DNA of 8,564 nucleotides from an uncultured Clostridia bacterium (GCA_934249265.1 CAKQKQ010000076.1:1-8564); one strand, 5' to 3'. Shown: positions 1 to 6,336, counted from the stretch's first letter. The notes: generated by a model not told the origin, from the letters alone. A program made the numbers and translations.

Positions 1-414
1 GTGGTTACCGCGGAGAGATACGTGCTTGCGTCATTTTTATTCAAACGCAAGTGCGCCAAGAAGGAAGATTTAAAGCGTTTGACCATGAAAGACGACGTAG
101 ATGCCACGATTGCGAAATACGTATTGAGTAAACTTGACAATAACGAAGAGGTAAAAATAACGGTTTTGCCCGAAATCGTGGGAGAAGAGAACATCGAAAA
201 ACTCAACGAAGTGCTTTTAAGCGGCAACGGAATTTTTGATATGCCCAACGAAGAAAGGTACTATAAAGACTGCGTTTCGTTGCTTTTTAAAACGGGCGTC
301 GAAAAAGAACTTGACGAACTGAATAAAATTTATTCTGTAGAGACAAACCAAGAAAAGCGCAACGAAATCGCACAACTTATAAAAGAAAAAAGCAGTTTGC
401 TTTTCAGACTTTAA
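1..414 (+). CDS. dnaG: DNA primase, C-terminal part (5' end outside the window)
   Basis: This is the last 137 residues of DnaG, which synthesises RNA primers at the replication fork. The visible part corresponds to the C-terminal helicase-binding region, which contacts DnaB/DnaC hexamers. The N-terminal zinc-binding and TOPRIM catalytic domains would lie upstream of the window. The segment opens with an alpha-helical stretch, VTAERYVLASFLF, typical of the start of this domain, and ends in a charged helix (EKRNEIAQLIKEKSSLLFRL). The GTG at position 1 is most likely an internal valine codon, since a primase is normally about 600 residues long. No catalytic motif is visible, so the assignment rests on the helical C-terminal pattern plus the position 126 bp upstream of sigA, the classic dnaG-rpoD arrangement. 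The stop codon lies inside the first unit of a tandem repeat. Confidence 0.85.
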   Translation: MVTAERYVLASFLFKRKCAKKEDLKRLTMKDDVDATIAKYVLSKLDNNEEVKITVLPEIVGEENIEKLNEVLLSGNGIFDMPNEERYYKDCVSLLFKTGVEKELDELNKIYSVETNQEKRNEIAQLIKEKSSLLFRL

Positions 415-484
415 AAAGCCGAGACGGGAAAATTGTAAAAAACCGCGCCGGCAAAATTGTAAAAAGCCGAGACGGCAAAATTTA
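413..484 (+). repeat. Three 24-bp tandem repeats between dnaG and sigA
   Basis: Three head-to-tail units, 413-436, 437-460 and 461-484, each exactly 24 bp with no indels. The pattern is AAAAA-(G/A)CCG-NGN-CGG-(G/C)AAAATTGT, with the last unit ending in TTTA instead of TTGT. Each unit carries a small GC dyad (CCG, 3-nt loop, CGG; four pairs GCCG/CGGC in unit 3) embedded in A/T-rich sequence. Units 1 and 3 are nearly identical, while unit 2 differs in its GC core. The first unit overlaps the dnaG stop codon (412-414). Stops recur in frame at 436 and 460, so this is not a coding extension. The TTGTAA at the unit junctions faintly resembles a -35 box but has no convincing -10 partner. Confidence 0.9.
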
Positions 485-526
485 AAAGTAAGTAATTTTA
501 ATTTTAAACGTAAACAACCTTAACTT

Positions 527-534
527 AAAGGAGG
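527..534 (+). promoter_or_regulatory. Ribosome binding site of sigA
   Basis: AAAGGAGG, a full match to the anti-Shine-Dalgarno sequence, ends 6 nt before the ATG at 541. It fixes that ATG as the sigA start and suggests efficient translation independent of dnaG. Confidence 0.9.
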
Positions 535-540
535 ATAAAC

Positions 541-1596
541 ATGCCAATAAACGAACAAGAATTTTCGACTATTTTGCAAGGAATAATTGCAGAATACAAG
601 GGAAAAGGCGAAATTACCACGGAAGAACTTTATGCAAGGCTCGACAGCATCGACGTCGATTCTCAACTGATCGACGAGGTGTACAAAGCGGTCGAAGAGG
701 CGGGTATAAAGGTCGTCAACGAGTATGAAAGAGACAAAAATCTTTATAATCAACTCATTAAAGAAATCAGTATGGACGACCCCGTCAAGATGTATTTAAA
801 GGATATAGGTAAAGTGCCTTTGCTTTCGGCGGAAGACGAAGTCGAACTTTCTAAAAGAATGATGGAGGGCGACGAAGAGGCGAAACACACCCTTTCCGAG
901 GCTAACTTGCGTCTCGTTGTTTCTATCGCTAAAAGATACGTCGGCAGAGGAATGCAGTTTTTGGATTTAATTCAAGAAGGCAACCTCGGTCTTATGAAAG
1001 CAGTCGAAAAATTCGATTATCAAAAGGGCTTCAAATTCTCTACGTACGCAACGTGGTGGATTCGTCAAGCAATTACAAGGGCGATCGCCGACCAAGCAAG
1101 GACTATAAGAATTCCCGTACATATGGTCGAAACCATCAACAAGCAAGTGCGGGTATCGAGAGAACTTTTGCAAAAATTGGGCAGAGAACCGACTCCGGAA
1201 GAAATCGCAAAGGAAATGGGCGTTTCGGAAAGGAGAGTTATTGAAATTCAAAAAATCGCGCAAGACCCCGTGTCTTTGGAAACGCCTATCGGCGAAGAGG
1301 AAGACAGCCACCTCGGCGATTTTATCGAGGACGAGGGCACGACCGCACCCAACGACGTGCTTGCGGCAACTATGCTTAAAGAACATTTAATCAGCGTACT
1401 CGACACACTTACCCCGAGAGAAGAAAAAGTTTTGCGTTTGCGTTACGGTATCGACGACGGCAGATCGAGAACTTTGGAAGAGGTCGGCAAAGAATTTAAC
1501 GTAACGAGAGAAAGAATACGTCAAATCGAGGCAAAGGCTTTGAGAAAACTCCGTCACCCCTCGAGAAGTAAAAAACTTAAAGGCTTTTTAGATTAA
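541..1596 (+). CDS. sigA: RNA polymerase primary sigma factor SigA (RpoD, sigma-70)
   Basis: This is the housekeeping sigma factor that directs core RNA polymerase to -35/-10 promoters. At 351 residues it has the compact size of Bacillota SigA and lacks the large non-conserved region of proteobacterial RpoD. Visible in order: a short region 1.1-like helical N-terminus (1-60); region 1.2 (DDPVKMYLKDIGKVPLLSAEDE, 79-100); regions 2.1-2.4 (about 113-194), including the core-binding LIQEGNLGLMKAVEKFDY and the -10-recognising, melting segment YATWWIRQAITRAIADQ; region 3 (195-250); and region 4.2 with the helix-turn-helix for the -35 box (TLEEVGKEFNVTRERIRQIEAKALRKLRHP, 311-340). A perfect Shine-Dalgarno fixes the start. 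It lies downstream of dnaG and 1 nt upstream of trmK. Nothing appears truncated or unusual. Confidence 0.98.
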   Translation: MPINEQEFSTILQGIIAEYKGKGEITTEELYARLDSIDVDSQLIDEVYKAVEEAGIKVVNEYERDKNLYNQLIKEISMDDPVKMYLKDIGKVPLLSAEDEVELSKRMMEGDEEAKHTLSEANLRLVVSIAKRYVGRGMQFLDLIQEGNLGLMKAVEKFDYQKGFKFSTYATWWIRQAITRAIADQARTIRIPVHMVETINKQVRVSRELLQKLGREPTPEEIAKEMGVSERRVIEIQKIAQDPVSLETPIGEEEDSHLGDFIEDEGTTAPNDVLAATMLKEHLISVLDTLTPREEKVLRLRYGIDDGRSRTLEEVGKEFNVTRERIRQIEAKALRKLRHPSRSKKLKGFLD

Positions 1597-1597
1597 T

Positions 1598-2281
1598 ATG
1601 ACTAAACGACTTCAACTGCTTTTTGACGAAATCGAAAACTGCGAGGTGTTTGCCGACGTCGGTTGCGACCACGGCTATATCGCGGAGGCGGTTTTAAAAA
1701 GCGGCAAAAGCGAAAAAGTGATTATATCCGACATATCCGAAAAGAGTTTGCAAAAGGCGAAAAATTTGCTTTGCGAAAAGTATAAAGGTAGGGTAAAGGC
1801 GGTTGTTGCCGACGGGTTTAACGGTATCGACGACAAAATCGACGAGGCTCTCATTGCCGGCATGGGCGGTGAAGAAATCGCGGGCATTTTGACCCGCGCA
1901 AAGAATTTGCCAAAGCGGCTTATTCTTTCCCCGCAACACAATTCCGACAAGGTGAGAATTGCCTTGCTAAACCTCGGCTATTACATAAAAAAAGACACGT
2001 CGTTTTTAGACGGAAAACTTTATTATTTAATCGTTGCCGAAAAGATAGAAGAATATTCGGCTTTAAAATCGGCTAACGAAAAGCAAGTCTATACCGAGGA
2101 CGAAATTTGTTTCGGTAAGGACAATATAAACACTAAAAATGCCGACTTTGCGGCATACGTATTGAGTGAAATTGACAAATTAAACGCGATTATATCGGCA
2201 AATGCAGCCGATATTCCCGATAGTTTAAAACAAAAAATCGAGCGTTTAAGGAGAATTTATGGACATATATCAAATTTATGA
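1598..2281 (+). CDS. trmK: tRNA (adenine(22)-N1)-methyltransferase TrmK
   Basis: A SAM-dependent Rossmann-fold enzyme that methylates N1 of adenine 22 in the D-loop region of tRNA (the TrmK/YqfN family). At 227 residues it is close to the roughly 235 of Bacillus TrmK. Visible elements: the SAM-binding motif I, DVGCDHGY (20-27); the acidic residue ending strand 2 that would contact the SAM ribose (SDIS, D45); the ADG motif (71-73); the family signature GMGGEE (88-93); and an active-site-like LSPQHN about 20 residues later. The C-terminus is a helical, probably coiled-coil extension, as in the family. The ATG is 1 nt after the sigA stop, with only a weak Shine-Dalgarno inside sigA, so translational coupling is likely. 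Its 3' end overlaps the next gene by 23 nt. The trmK-Nif3 pairing behind sigA is conserved in Bacillota. Confidence 0.93.
   Translation: MTKRLQLLFDEIENCEVFADVGCDHGYIAEAVLKSGKSEKVIISDISEKSLQKAKNLLCEKYKGRVKAVVADGFNGIDDKIDEALIAGMGGEEIAGILTRAKNLPKRLILSPQHNSDKVRIALLNLGYYIKKDTSFLDGKLYYLIVAEKIEEYSALKSANEKQVYTEDEICFGKDNINTKNADFAAYVLSEIDKLNAIISANAADIPDSLKQKIERLRRIYGHISNL
2248..2253 (+). promoter_or_regulatory. Ribosome binding site of the Nif3-family gene, inside trmK
   Basis: AAGGAG lies within the end of trmK and ends 5 nt before the ATG at 2259. It supports that start even though the gene then overlaps trmK by 23 nt. Confidence 0.85.
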
Positions 2282-3017
2282 AACGCTTAACCGCCTTGCG
2301 CCGTTTAGCGACAGTGTAGAATATAGCAAGCGTTGCGGTTTTGAAGACAATAGCGGCATTATTTTAAATACCGAAAAGCAAATTAAAAACGTGCTTGTGA
2401 CGATGGATTTAAACAACAACAGTTTGCAAAAGGCGATAGATTTAGACTGTCAACTTATCGTCACTCACCACCCCGTGATTTTTAGGGCGATTAAAAGGGT
2501 TGACGGCAATTTAATGAAGGCGTTAAACCACGGCATCGGCGTAATTTCCATGCACTTAAATCTCGACGTAAACGAATATGGCACGGACAGATACCTCGCC
2601 GAGGGTTTGGGTGCGACCGAGCAAGAAATACTCGACGTTTTCGGCAATGCCGGTTACGGCAGATATTTCAAAGTGCCCGCAACCACATTGGCGGAGTTTA
2701 AGAAAAAAGCGGAAAAAACTTTTAACACCAAGCGCATTATAACTTACGGCGACGAAAACGCAAAAATCGAAAAAGTGGCAAGTTTTTGCGGTGCGGGTCT
2801 CGACGAGGGCGAAATTTACGCGTCTAAAGACGCCGATTTGCTCGTCTCGTCCGATTTAAGGCATCACGTAATTGTAAAAGCACTCGACGAGGGAAAAAAT
2901 CTAATGATTTTGACTCATTACGCAAGCGAAAATTACGGACTTAAAAAGTTTAGCGAAAAAATGAAAGAAACATTAAAACAAAACGTATATTTCTACGAAG
3001 ACAGTACGCTGCTTTGA
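2259..3017 (+). CDS. Nif3-like dinuclear metal center protein (YqfO/YbgI family)
   Basis: A member of the Nif3/DUF34 family of toroidal hexamers carrying a two-metal site. It has been proposed to act as a GTP cyclohydrolase I type 2-like hydrolase or a metal chaperone, but the function is not settled. The metal-binding residues are recognisable: HHPVIF (H70, H71), MHLNLD (D103), and the C-terminal THYASE (H220, E224). At 252 residues it is the short form, like E. coli YbgI. It lacks the inserted PII/CutA-like domain that enlarges Bacillus YqfO to about 370 residues. Its start overlaps trmK by 23 nt in another frame and has a good Shine-Dalgarno, so the two are almost certainly co-translated. 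The stop is 19 nt before the zinc-ribbon gene. The family call is secure; the biochemical activity is not visible from sequence. Confidence 0.93.
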   Translation: MDIYQIYETLNRLAPFSDSVEYSKRCGFEDNSGIILNTEKQIKNVLVTMDLNNNSLQKAIDLDCQLIVTHHPVIFRAIKRVDGNLMKALNHGIGVISMHLNLDVNEYGTDRYLAEGLGATEQEILDVFGNAGYGRYFKVPATTLAEFKKKAEKTFNTKRIITYGDENAKIEKVASFCGAGLDEGEIYASKDADLLVSSDLRHHVIVKALDEGKNLMILTHYASENYGLKKFSEKMKETLKQNVYFYEDSTLL

Positions 3018-3036
3018 GTAGAGAAGGAGTGAAAAT

Positions 3037-3735
3037 ATGATAAATGCATTATTAAAATATCAAGAGATAGACGCTGAAATTAAGCGTATCGACGACGAAC
3101 TTAGCGCAAGCGAAGAGAAGAAAAAGACGGTTCAAGCCAAGAAGTTTGTCGACACCGTCAGCGAAAAACTCGGCGCAATCGAGCAAAAAGCGGAATCTTT
3201 GTTCAATTATTTTAAAGAACAAGAGGAAAAGATAAACAAACTCAACGAGGCGATTGCGGAGTTTAAGTCCATCATCGATTCTTGCACGACGGAGGACGAA
3301 ACCGAGTATGACTATTATAAAAAGGAAATGCAAAAGTACGTCGGCAAAGTCAAGGCGATCGAGGCAGAACTCAACCAACTTAAAGACGATATAAACGAGA
3401 CTATTCAGTCGTACAAAACTTTGCAAAAATCAAACAACAACGCGGTTGCGCAATACAAAGAATACGCTCCGCTTTATAAAAAACTCAAAACCGAAAAAGA
3501 TAAAGAAAAGGCTGAAAAAGAAAAGCAACTTCTCGCTGCCGAAAAGGACGTCGGCGCGGAATTGCTTGCATTGTATAAAACTAAACGAAAGGATAAAATT
3601 TTCCCCGTGGTCGTCAAAGCCGAAGGTAAGGTTTGCGGGTATTGTCGAACGGGACTTTCAATGTCTGCCGAAAGCACTTTAAACCGCAACGGTTACGTCG
3701 AGTGCGAGGCGTGTCACAGAATACTTTATAAATAA
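3037..3735 (+). CDS. Coiled-coil protein with C-terminal C4-type zinc ribbon
   Basis: A 232-residue protein with two parts. Residues about 5-180 form a long charged coiled coil rich in K, E, Q and A with heptad-like spacing of hydrophobics. Residues about 195-232 form a zinc ribbon with four cysteines, C200-x2-C203 and C223-x2-C226 (CGYC and CEAC). This is the architecture of the zf-RING_7 (PF02591) family, which includes H. pylori HP0958/FlgZ and chlamydial CT398/CdsZ. Those act as chaperone-like or RNA/protein-binding adaptors for secretion, but their role in Clostridia is unknown and should not be transferred here. An AAGGAG at 3024-3029 sits 7 nt before the ATG. The gene follows Nif3 by 19 nt, an arrangement repeated in many Bacillota. 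It is soluble and presumably cytoplasmic, as no signal or TM segment is seen. Confidence 0.88.
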   Translation: MINALLKYQEIDAEIKRIDDELSASEEKKKTVQAKKFVDTVSEKLGAIEQKAESLFNYFKEQEEKINKLNEAIAEFKSIIDSCTTEDETEYDYYKKEMQKYVGKVKAIEAELNQLKDDINETIQSYKTLQKSNNNAVAQYKEYAPLYKKLKTEKDKEKAEKEKQLLAAEKDVGAELLALYKTKRKDKIFPVVVKAEGKVCGYCRTGLSMSAESTLNRNGYVECEACHRILYK

Positions 3736-3738
3736 CGT

Positions 3739-3782
3739 TTTACGCGATTTCTGTCGCTTTTACAGCATACGTATTGCGTAAA
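3739..3782. repeat. Nested inverted repeat upstream of the transporter
   Basis: An outer pair TTTACGC (3739-3745) / GCGTAAA (3776-3782) encloses a small inner pair CTGT (3751-3754) / ACAG (3762-3765) and the 8-bp palindrome ATACGTAT. No U-tract follows and the next bases are A-rich, so it does not look like an intrinsic terminator. It could be a binding site or an mRNA structure between the zinc-ribbon gene and the transporter. Confidence 0.5.
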
Positions 3783-3787
3783 CTAAT
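3759..3787 (+). promoter_or_regulatory. Weak candidate promoter for the MFS transporter
   Basis: TTTACA (5/6 match to the -35 box) and ACTAAT (4/6 match to the -10 box) are separated by 17 bp and lie 28 bp before the ATG at 3815. It overlaps the nested inverted repeat, which would allow repression. The alternative is read-through from the upstream operon, since no terminator is seen after the zinc-ribbon gene. Confidence 0.3.
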
Positions 3788-3814
3788 AAAAAATAACCAA
3801 GGGGAAATAAAAAA

Positions 3815-5587
3815 ATGAAACTAAATTACAAAAAAACCATACTTGTGGGGTTTGCGTTTTTCTTGATTTGCGCGTTCTGGCAGGCGTACGACACGATTAT
3901 CCCGATGATACTTGTAAACAGATTCGGACTTAATCAAACCGCTTCGGGCGTAATCATGGCACTTGACAATATAATCGCTTTGTTTATGCTTCCGCTTTTC
4001 GGTTCGCTTTCGGATAAAAGCACCTCGAAAAAGGGCAAAAGAACGCCGTTTATAGTCATCGGAACGATACTTGCGGTAGTTTGCTTTATCGGTCTTTCGT
4101 TCTCGGATAACGTTCAACTGAGTAAACTCGAAGAAGTGAGAGACCCGCTTTCCGCTTACGATACTTTATGGGTGGAAAACCCCACTATTTCAAATGCGGA
4201 ATACAGCGCGTTTTCAAATAAAAACGTTGCAAAATCTTACAAACTTCAAGACTACGTTGCGCGCATCAATTATAATAAAGATTATGCGTCTTGCACGATG
4301 AACGAAAAAGACAAGTTGAAAGAGTGGTACAACAACATCAACAAAGAATATTTCGAGTACGTCAAGTCGAAAGATAAAAACGCCGAAGAAAAGTACGAAA
4401 CCGTTTACTACTACGACAAGACGAAAAACGAATATGATATAGTCGAAATCGAGGTTGAAAACGGCAAAGTTACGTACACCATAAACGACGGCAAAGACGA
4501 AGTTAAAAAGGAAAACGTAACCAACGCTTACATAAATTTGATTACCCCCGCAAGACAACAATATGCGTGGACGGTCACGAAAACCAACTATGCACCGTTT
4601 GTATTTTTCATAATATTGCTACTTATGACGTTGTTTTCAATGTCGATATTCCGTTCGCCGGCGGTTGCGCTTATGCCCGACGTCACGATAAAACCGCTAA
4701 GGTCGCAAGGCAACGCCGTAATCAACCTTATGGGTACGGTGGGCGGCATGACTGTACTTTTGCTGGGCATGCTGTTCGCGACTGGCAAGTCTTATAATCA
4801 AATGATGTCATACGTACCGTTTATCACGGCAGTTTGCGCGGTAATGCTTGTGGCGTTGTTCGTGTTTATACTCACCGTAAAAGAGCCGACTTGGGTAAAA
4901 GAAATGCAAGCGGACACCGTTAAATACGGCATAGAAGAAGAGGACGAAAAACAAGGAGAAGAGAAGGGTAAACTCACCAAAGGCGAAAAAATTTCGTTTA
5001 TTTTGATACTTGCTTCGGTCGCTTTGTGGTATATGGGATACAATGCCGTCACTTCAAAATACTCGTTGTATGCAAGCACTGTTTTGCAAATGGACTACAA
5101 CACCACGCTTTTGATCGCCCAAGTAACCGCAACGATCGCGTTTATCCCCGTTGGACTTCTCGCATCGAAAATCGGCAGAAGAAAATCGATTTTAATAGGC
5201 GTAACCTTGCTTTTCGGCGCATTTATCGGCGCGATATTCTTAAATTCCAACTCGTCGGCGGTGGTGCTTAACCTTTTGTTTGCCGTTGCGGGTATAGGTT
5301 GGGCTACGATAAACGTAAACTCATTCCCAATGGTTGTCGAACTTGCAAAGCGCGGCGACACGGGTAAATACACCGGTTATTATTACGTCGCTTCGATGTC
5401 GGCGCAAGTGGCAACGCCCATTTTTTCGGGTTTAATCATGGACTCGATAGGCAGTATGCGCCCGCTTTTCTATTACGCGGCATTCTTCGTGCTTGCGTCG
5501 TTTGTGACGATGTTGTTTGTAAAACATGGCGACAATAAGCCACAAAAAAAGATTAGCGTAATCGAAAACTTCGACGTTGACGATTAA
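3815..5587 (+). CDS. MFS transporter, SLC45/GPH sugar-transporter-like, with a large extracellular insertion
   Basis: A 590-residue integral membrane secondary transporter with about 12 TM segments. Estimated TMs are 8-30, 43-63, 78-97, 259-280, 303-323, 333-355, 392-410, 432-450, 457-476, 481-507, 519-541 and 550-569. The MFS motif A lies between TM2 and TM3 (G63-SLSDK ... GKR 74-76, PF), and a counterpart follows TM8 (SKIGRRKS, 451-458). The stretch FRSPAVALMPDVTIKPLRSQGN and the C-terminal YTGYYYVASMSAQ resemble SLC45-type MFS proteins of Clostridia, so a disaccharide or other glycoside with a cation is a plausible substrate; this is inference. Unusually, residues about 98-258 between TM3 and TM4 form a hydrophilic insertion that topology places outside the cell. 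The central loop (356-391) is highly acidic. AAGGGGA (3799-3805) is the ribosome binding site. A terminator follows the stop by 32 nt. Confidence 0.85.
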   Translation: MKLNYKKTILVGFAFFLICAFWQAYDTIIPMILVNRFGLNQTASGVIMALDNIIALFMLPLFGSLSDKSTSKKGKRTPFIVIGTILAVVCFIGLSFSDNVQLSKLEEVRDPLSAYDTLWVENPTISNAEYSAFSNKNVAKSYKLQDYVARINYNKDYASCTMNEKDKLKEWYNNINKEYFEYVKSKDKNAEEKYETVYYYDKTKNEYDIVEIEVENGKVTYTINDGKDEVKKENVTNAYINLITPARQQYAWTVTKTNYAPFVFFIILLLMTLFSMSIFRSPAVALMPDVTIKPLRSQGNAVINLMGTVGGMTVLLLGMLFATGKSYNQMMSYVPFITAVCAVMLVALFVFILTVKEPTWVKEMQADTVKYGIEEEDEKQGEEKGKLTKGEKISFILILASVALWYMGYNAVTSKYSLYASTVLQMDYNTTLLIAQVTATIAFIPVGLLASKIGRRKSILIGVTLLFGAFIGAIFLNSNSSAVVLNLLFAVAGIGWATINVNSFPMVVELAKRGDTGKYTGYYYVASMSAQVATPIFSGLIMDSIGSMRPLFYYAAFFVLASFVTMLFVKHGDNKPQKKISVIENFDVDD

Positions 5588-5619
5588 TTAAGTTTTGATT
5601 AAAAATTGACAACTTTACA

Positions 5620-5675
5620 AAAGCCGTATGCGGTAAAAACGGCAGTTTTCCGCGTGCGGCTTTAATTTTTTTATT
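5620..5675 (+). terminator. Intrinsic terminator after the MFS gene
   Basis: A 14-bp stem (5620-5633 with 5650-5663, AAAGCC...GGCTTT, including two G-U pairs) closes a loop that itself contains AAAAC/GTTTT pairing. It is followed by AATTTTTTTATT. It lies 32 nt after the MFS stop codon and should end the transcript, separating it from the leader and lipoprotein gene downstream. Confidence 0.9.
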
Positions 5676-5777
5676 GGGTTTTGCATCAATAAAACCGCAT
5701 TAACGCTGCCTTAAATTTGAAAATTTTTTGTATAATCTGCGGTCGCTTTGTCTAAAAAAATCGGTAAAATGTCTCAT

Positions 5778-5837
5778 AAAAAAATTAAAAGAAATTTAAA
5801 AAAGGGTATTGACACCTCGGGTTTTTTATGATAATAT
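5778..5837 (+). promoter_or_regulatory. Strong SigA-type promoter with UP-like tract and extended -10
   Basis: A perfect TTGACA (5809-5814) is followed by a 17-bp spacer ending in TGA and then TAATAT (5832-5837), so the -10 (4/6) is supported by an extended TGn motif at 5829-5831. A frame-shifted reading, GATAAT at 5830-5835, matches 5/6 but with a 15-bp spacer. Immediately upstream, 5778-5803 is almost pure A/T with A-tracts, as in an UP element. Transcription would start near 5844. It sits well downstream of the MFS terminator, so it most likely drives the leader and lipoprotein gene. Confidence 0.75.
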
Positions 5838-5865
5838 AGAGTTACACAATAAATATTTGTCTTAC

Positions 5866-5889
5866 TATAATCACTTAGCCGTGATTATA
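5866..5889. repeat. 9-bp inverted repeat overlapping a second TATAAT
   Basis: TATAATCAC (5866-5874) and GTGATTATA (5881-5889) are perfect reverse complements around a 6-nt spacer. They would form a hairpin near the 5' end of the leader transcript or a protein-binding dyad. The left arm contains a perfect TATAAT (5866-5871), but its best -35 partner (TTACAC, 5842-5847, 18-bp spacer) is poor, so a second promoter here is only a possibility. Confidence 0.75.
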
Positions 5890-5897
5890 TAAAAATT

Positions 5898-5917
5898 TTA
5901 CTTGAACGTTCAAGTAA
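5898..5917. promoter_or_regulatory. Perfect 20-bp palindrome, operator-like
   Basis: TTACTTGAACGTTCAAGTAA reads identically on both strands with no central spacer. A spacerless palindrome of this length with a TTGAAC-GTTCAA core suits a dimeric helix-turn-helix repressor (TetR/AcrR-type operators often look like this) better than an RNA hairpin, which would lose its central bases. It lies about 55 bp downstream of the expected start of the strong promoter, where a bound protein could block elongation. It would be closer to the start if the TATAAT at 5866 is used. No regulator gene is present in the window. Confidence 0.7.
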
Positions 5918-5930
5918 TCGTATTTTTACC

Positions 5931-5971
5931 CAAATTATGCTAAAAATCCGTTAAAAACGGGCAAATTATGC
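5931..5971 (+). repeat. Direct repeat of CAAATTATGC flanking a small hairpin
   Basis: CAAATTATGC occurs at 5931-5940 and again at 5962-5971, 31 bp apart start to start, about three helical turns. Between them lies CCGTT-AAA-AACGG (about 5948-5960), a 5-bp stem. The arrangement could place two protein-binding half sites on the same DNA face, or be chance in AT-rich sequence. Confidence 0.45.
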
Positions 5972-6004
5972 GTTATTTTGATAAAAATTATTTATTTTTT
6001 TGTT

Positions 6005-6023
6005 TTTTGCGCAAAATATTTTG
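6005..6023. repeat. Two overlapping 12-bp palindromes
   Basis: TTTTGCGCAAAA (6005-6016) and CAAAATATTTTG (6012-6023) are both perfect palindromes and share CAAAA, so only one could form fully at a time. They are preceded by a T-rich run (5991-6008). AT-rich composition lowers the significance. Confidence 0.5.
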
Positions 6024-6103
6024 TATTAAAAGCGTCAAATTAAACAAATCGAGTAATTTCGTTAGTAAAATATAAGGCAATGACTTTTTAAATTTAATAA
6101 ATC

Positions 6104-6160
6104 GACAAAGGGCGCGCCCTTTGTCCGCAAATACGTTTGCGGACAAAACCTTTTAAAGGT
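6104..6160. repeat. Compound dyad cluster: overlapping palindrome and hairpin
   Basis: Three dyads lie back to back. Dyad A (6104-6125) is a perfect 22-bp palindrome centred on GGGCGCGCCC; as RNA it gives a 9-bp stem with a CGCG loop. Dyad B (6120-6147) has perfect 12-bp arms, TTTGTCCGCAAA and TTTGCGGACAAA, around TACG; as RNA the UACG is a UNCG-type tetraloop. A and B share bases 6120-6125, so full A and full B exclude each other. A third dyad, ACCTTT-T-AAAGGT (6148-6160), follows directly. The GC-rich core stands out sharply from the AT-rich surroundings. No long U-tract follows either hairpin. Confidence 0.85.
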
Positions 6161-6336
6161 AAAAACGAAAACCGCGCCGATATATGCCGAATAGTTAAAA
6201 TAGTTGACGCACAACGGATAAAACTTTGGTGAAAAAAATCAATTTTAACCGCAAAAAGTTAAATAAACGAGAATTTAATACGCATTATATATAAGGAAAG
6301 GAGAAATTCTTTCCGAGTTTTTGCGGAATAAATATT

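Noticed and set aside
413..484. The 24-bp repeats as a CRISPR array
   Set aside because: The units are directly contiguous with no unique spacers, and there are no cas genes nearby.
5731..5736. Perfect TATAAT downstream of the MFS terminator
   Set aside because: No acceptable -35 lies 16-18 bp upstream and there is no TGn extension. The TTGAAA nearby is only 8 bp away.
5968..6075. 35-codon frame (begins MRYFDKNYLFFCF) in the leader region, resembling a small hydrophobic peptide or toxin
   Set aside because: There is no Shine-Dalgarno before the ATG, it lies in AT-rich palindromic sequence, and the composition is what such DNA gives by chance.
6120..6147. The 12-bp-stem hairpin as an intrinsic terminator
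   Set aside because: It is followed by ACCTTTTAAAGG, not by a run of T, so it lacks the U-tract needed for termination.
6204..6232. TTGACG as a possible -35 of an internal promoter
   Set aside because: No -10-like hexamer occurs at 16-18 bp downstream.
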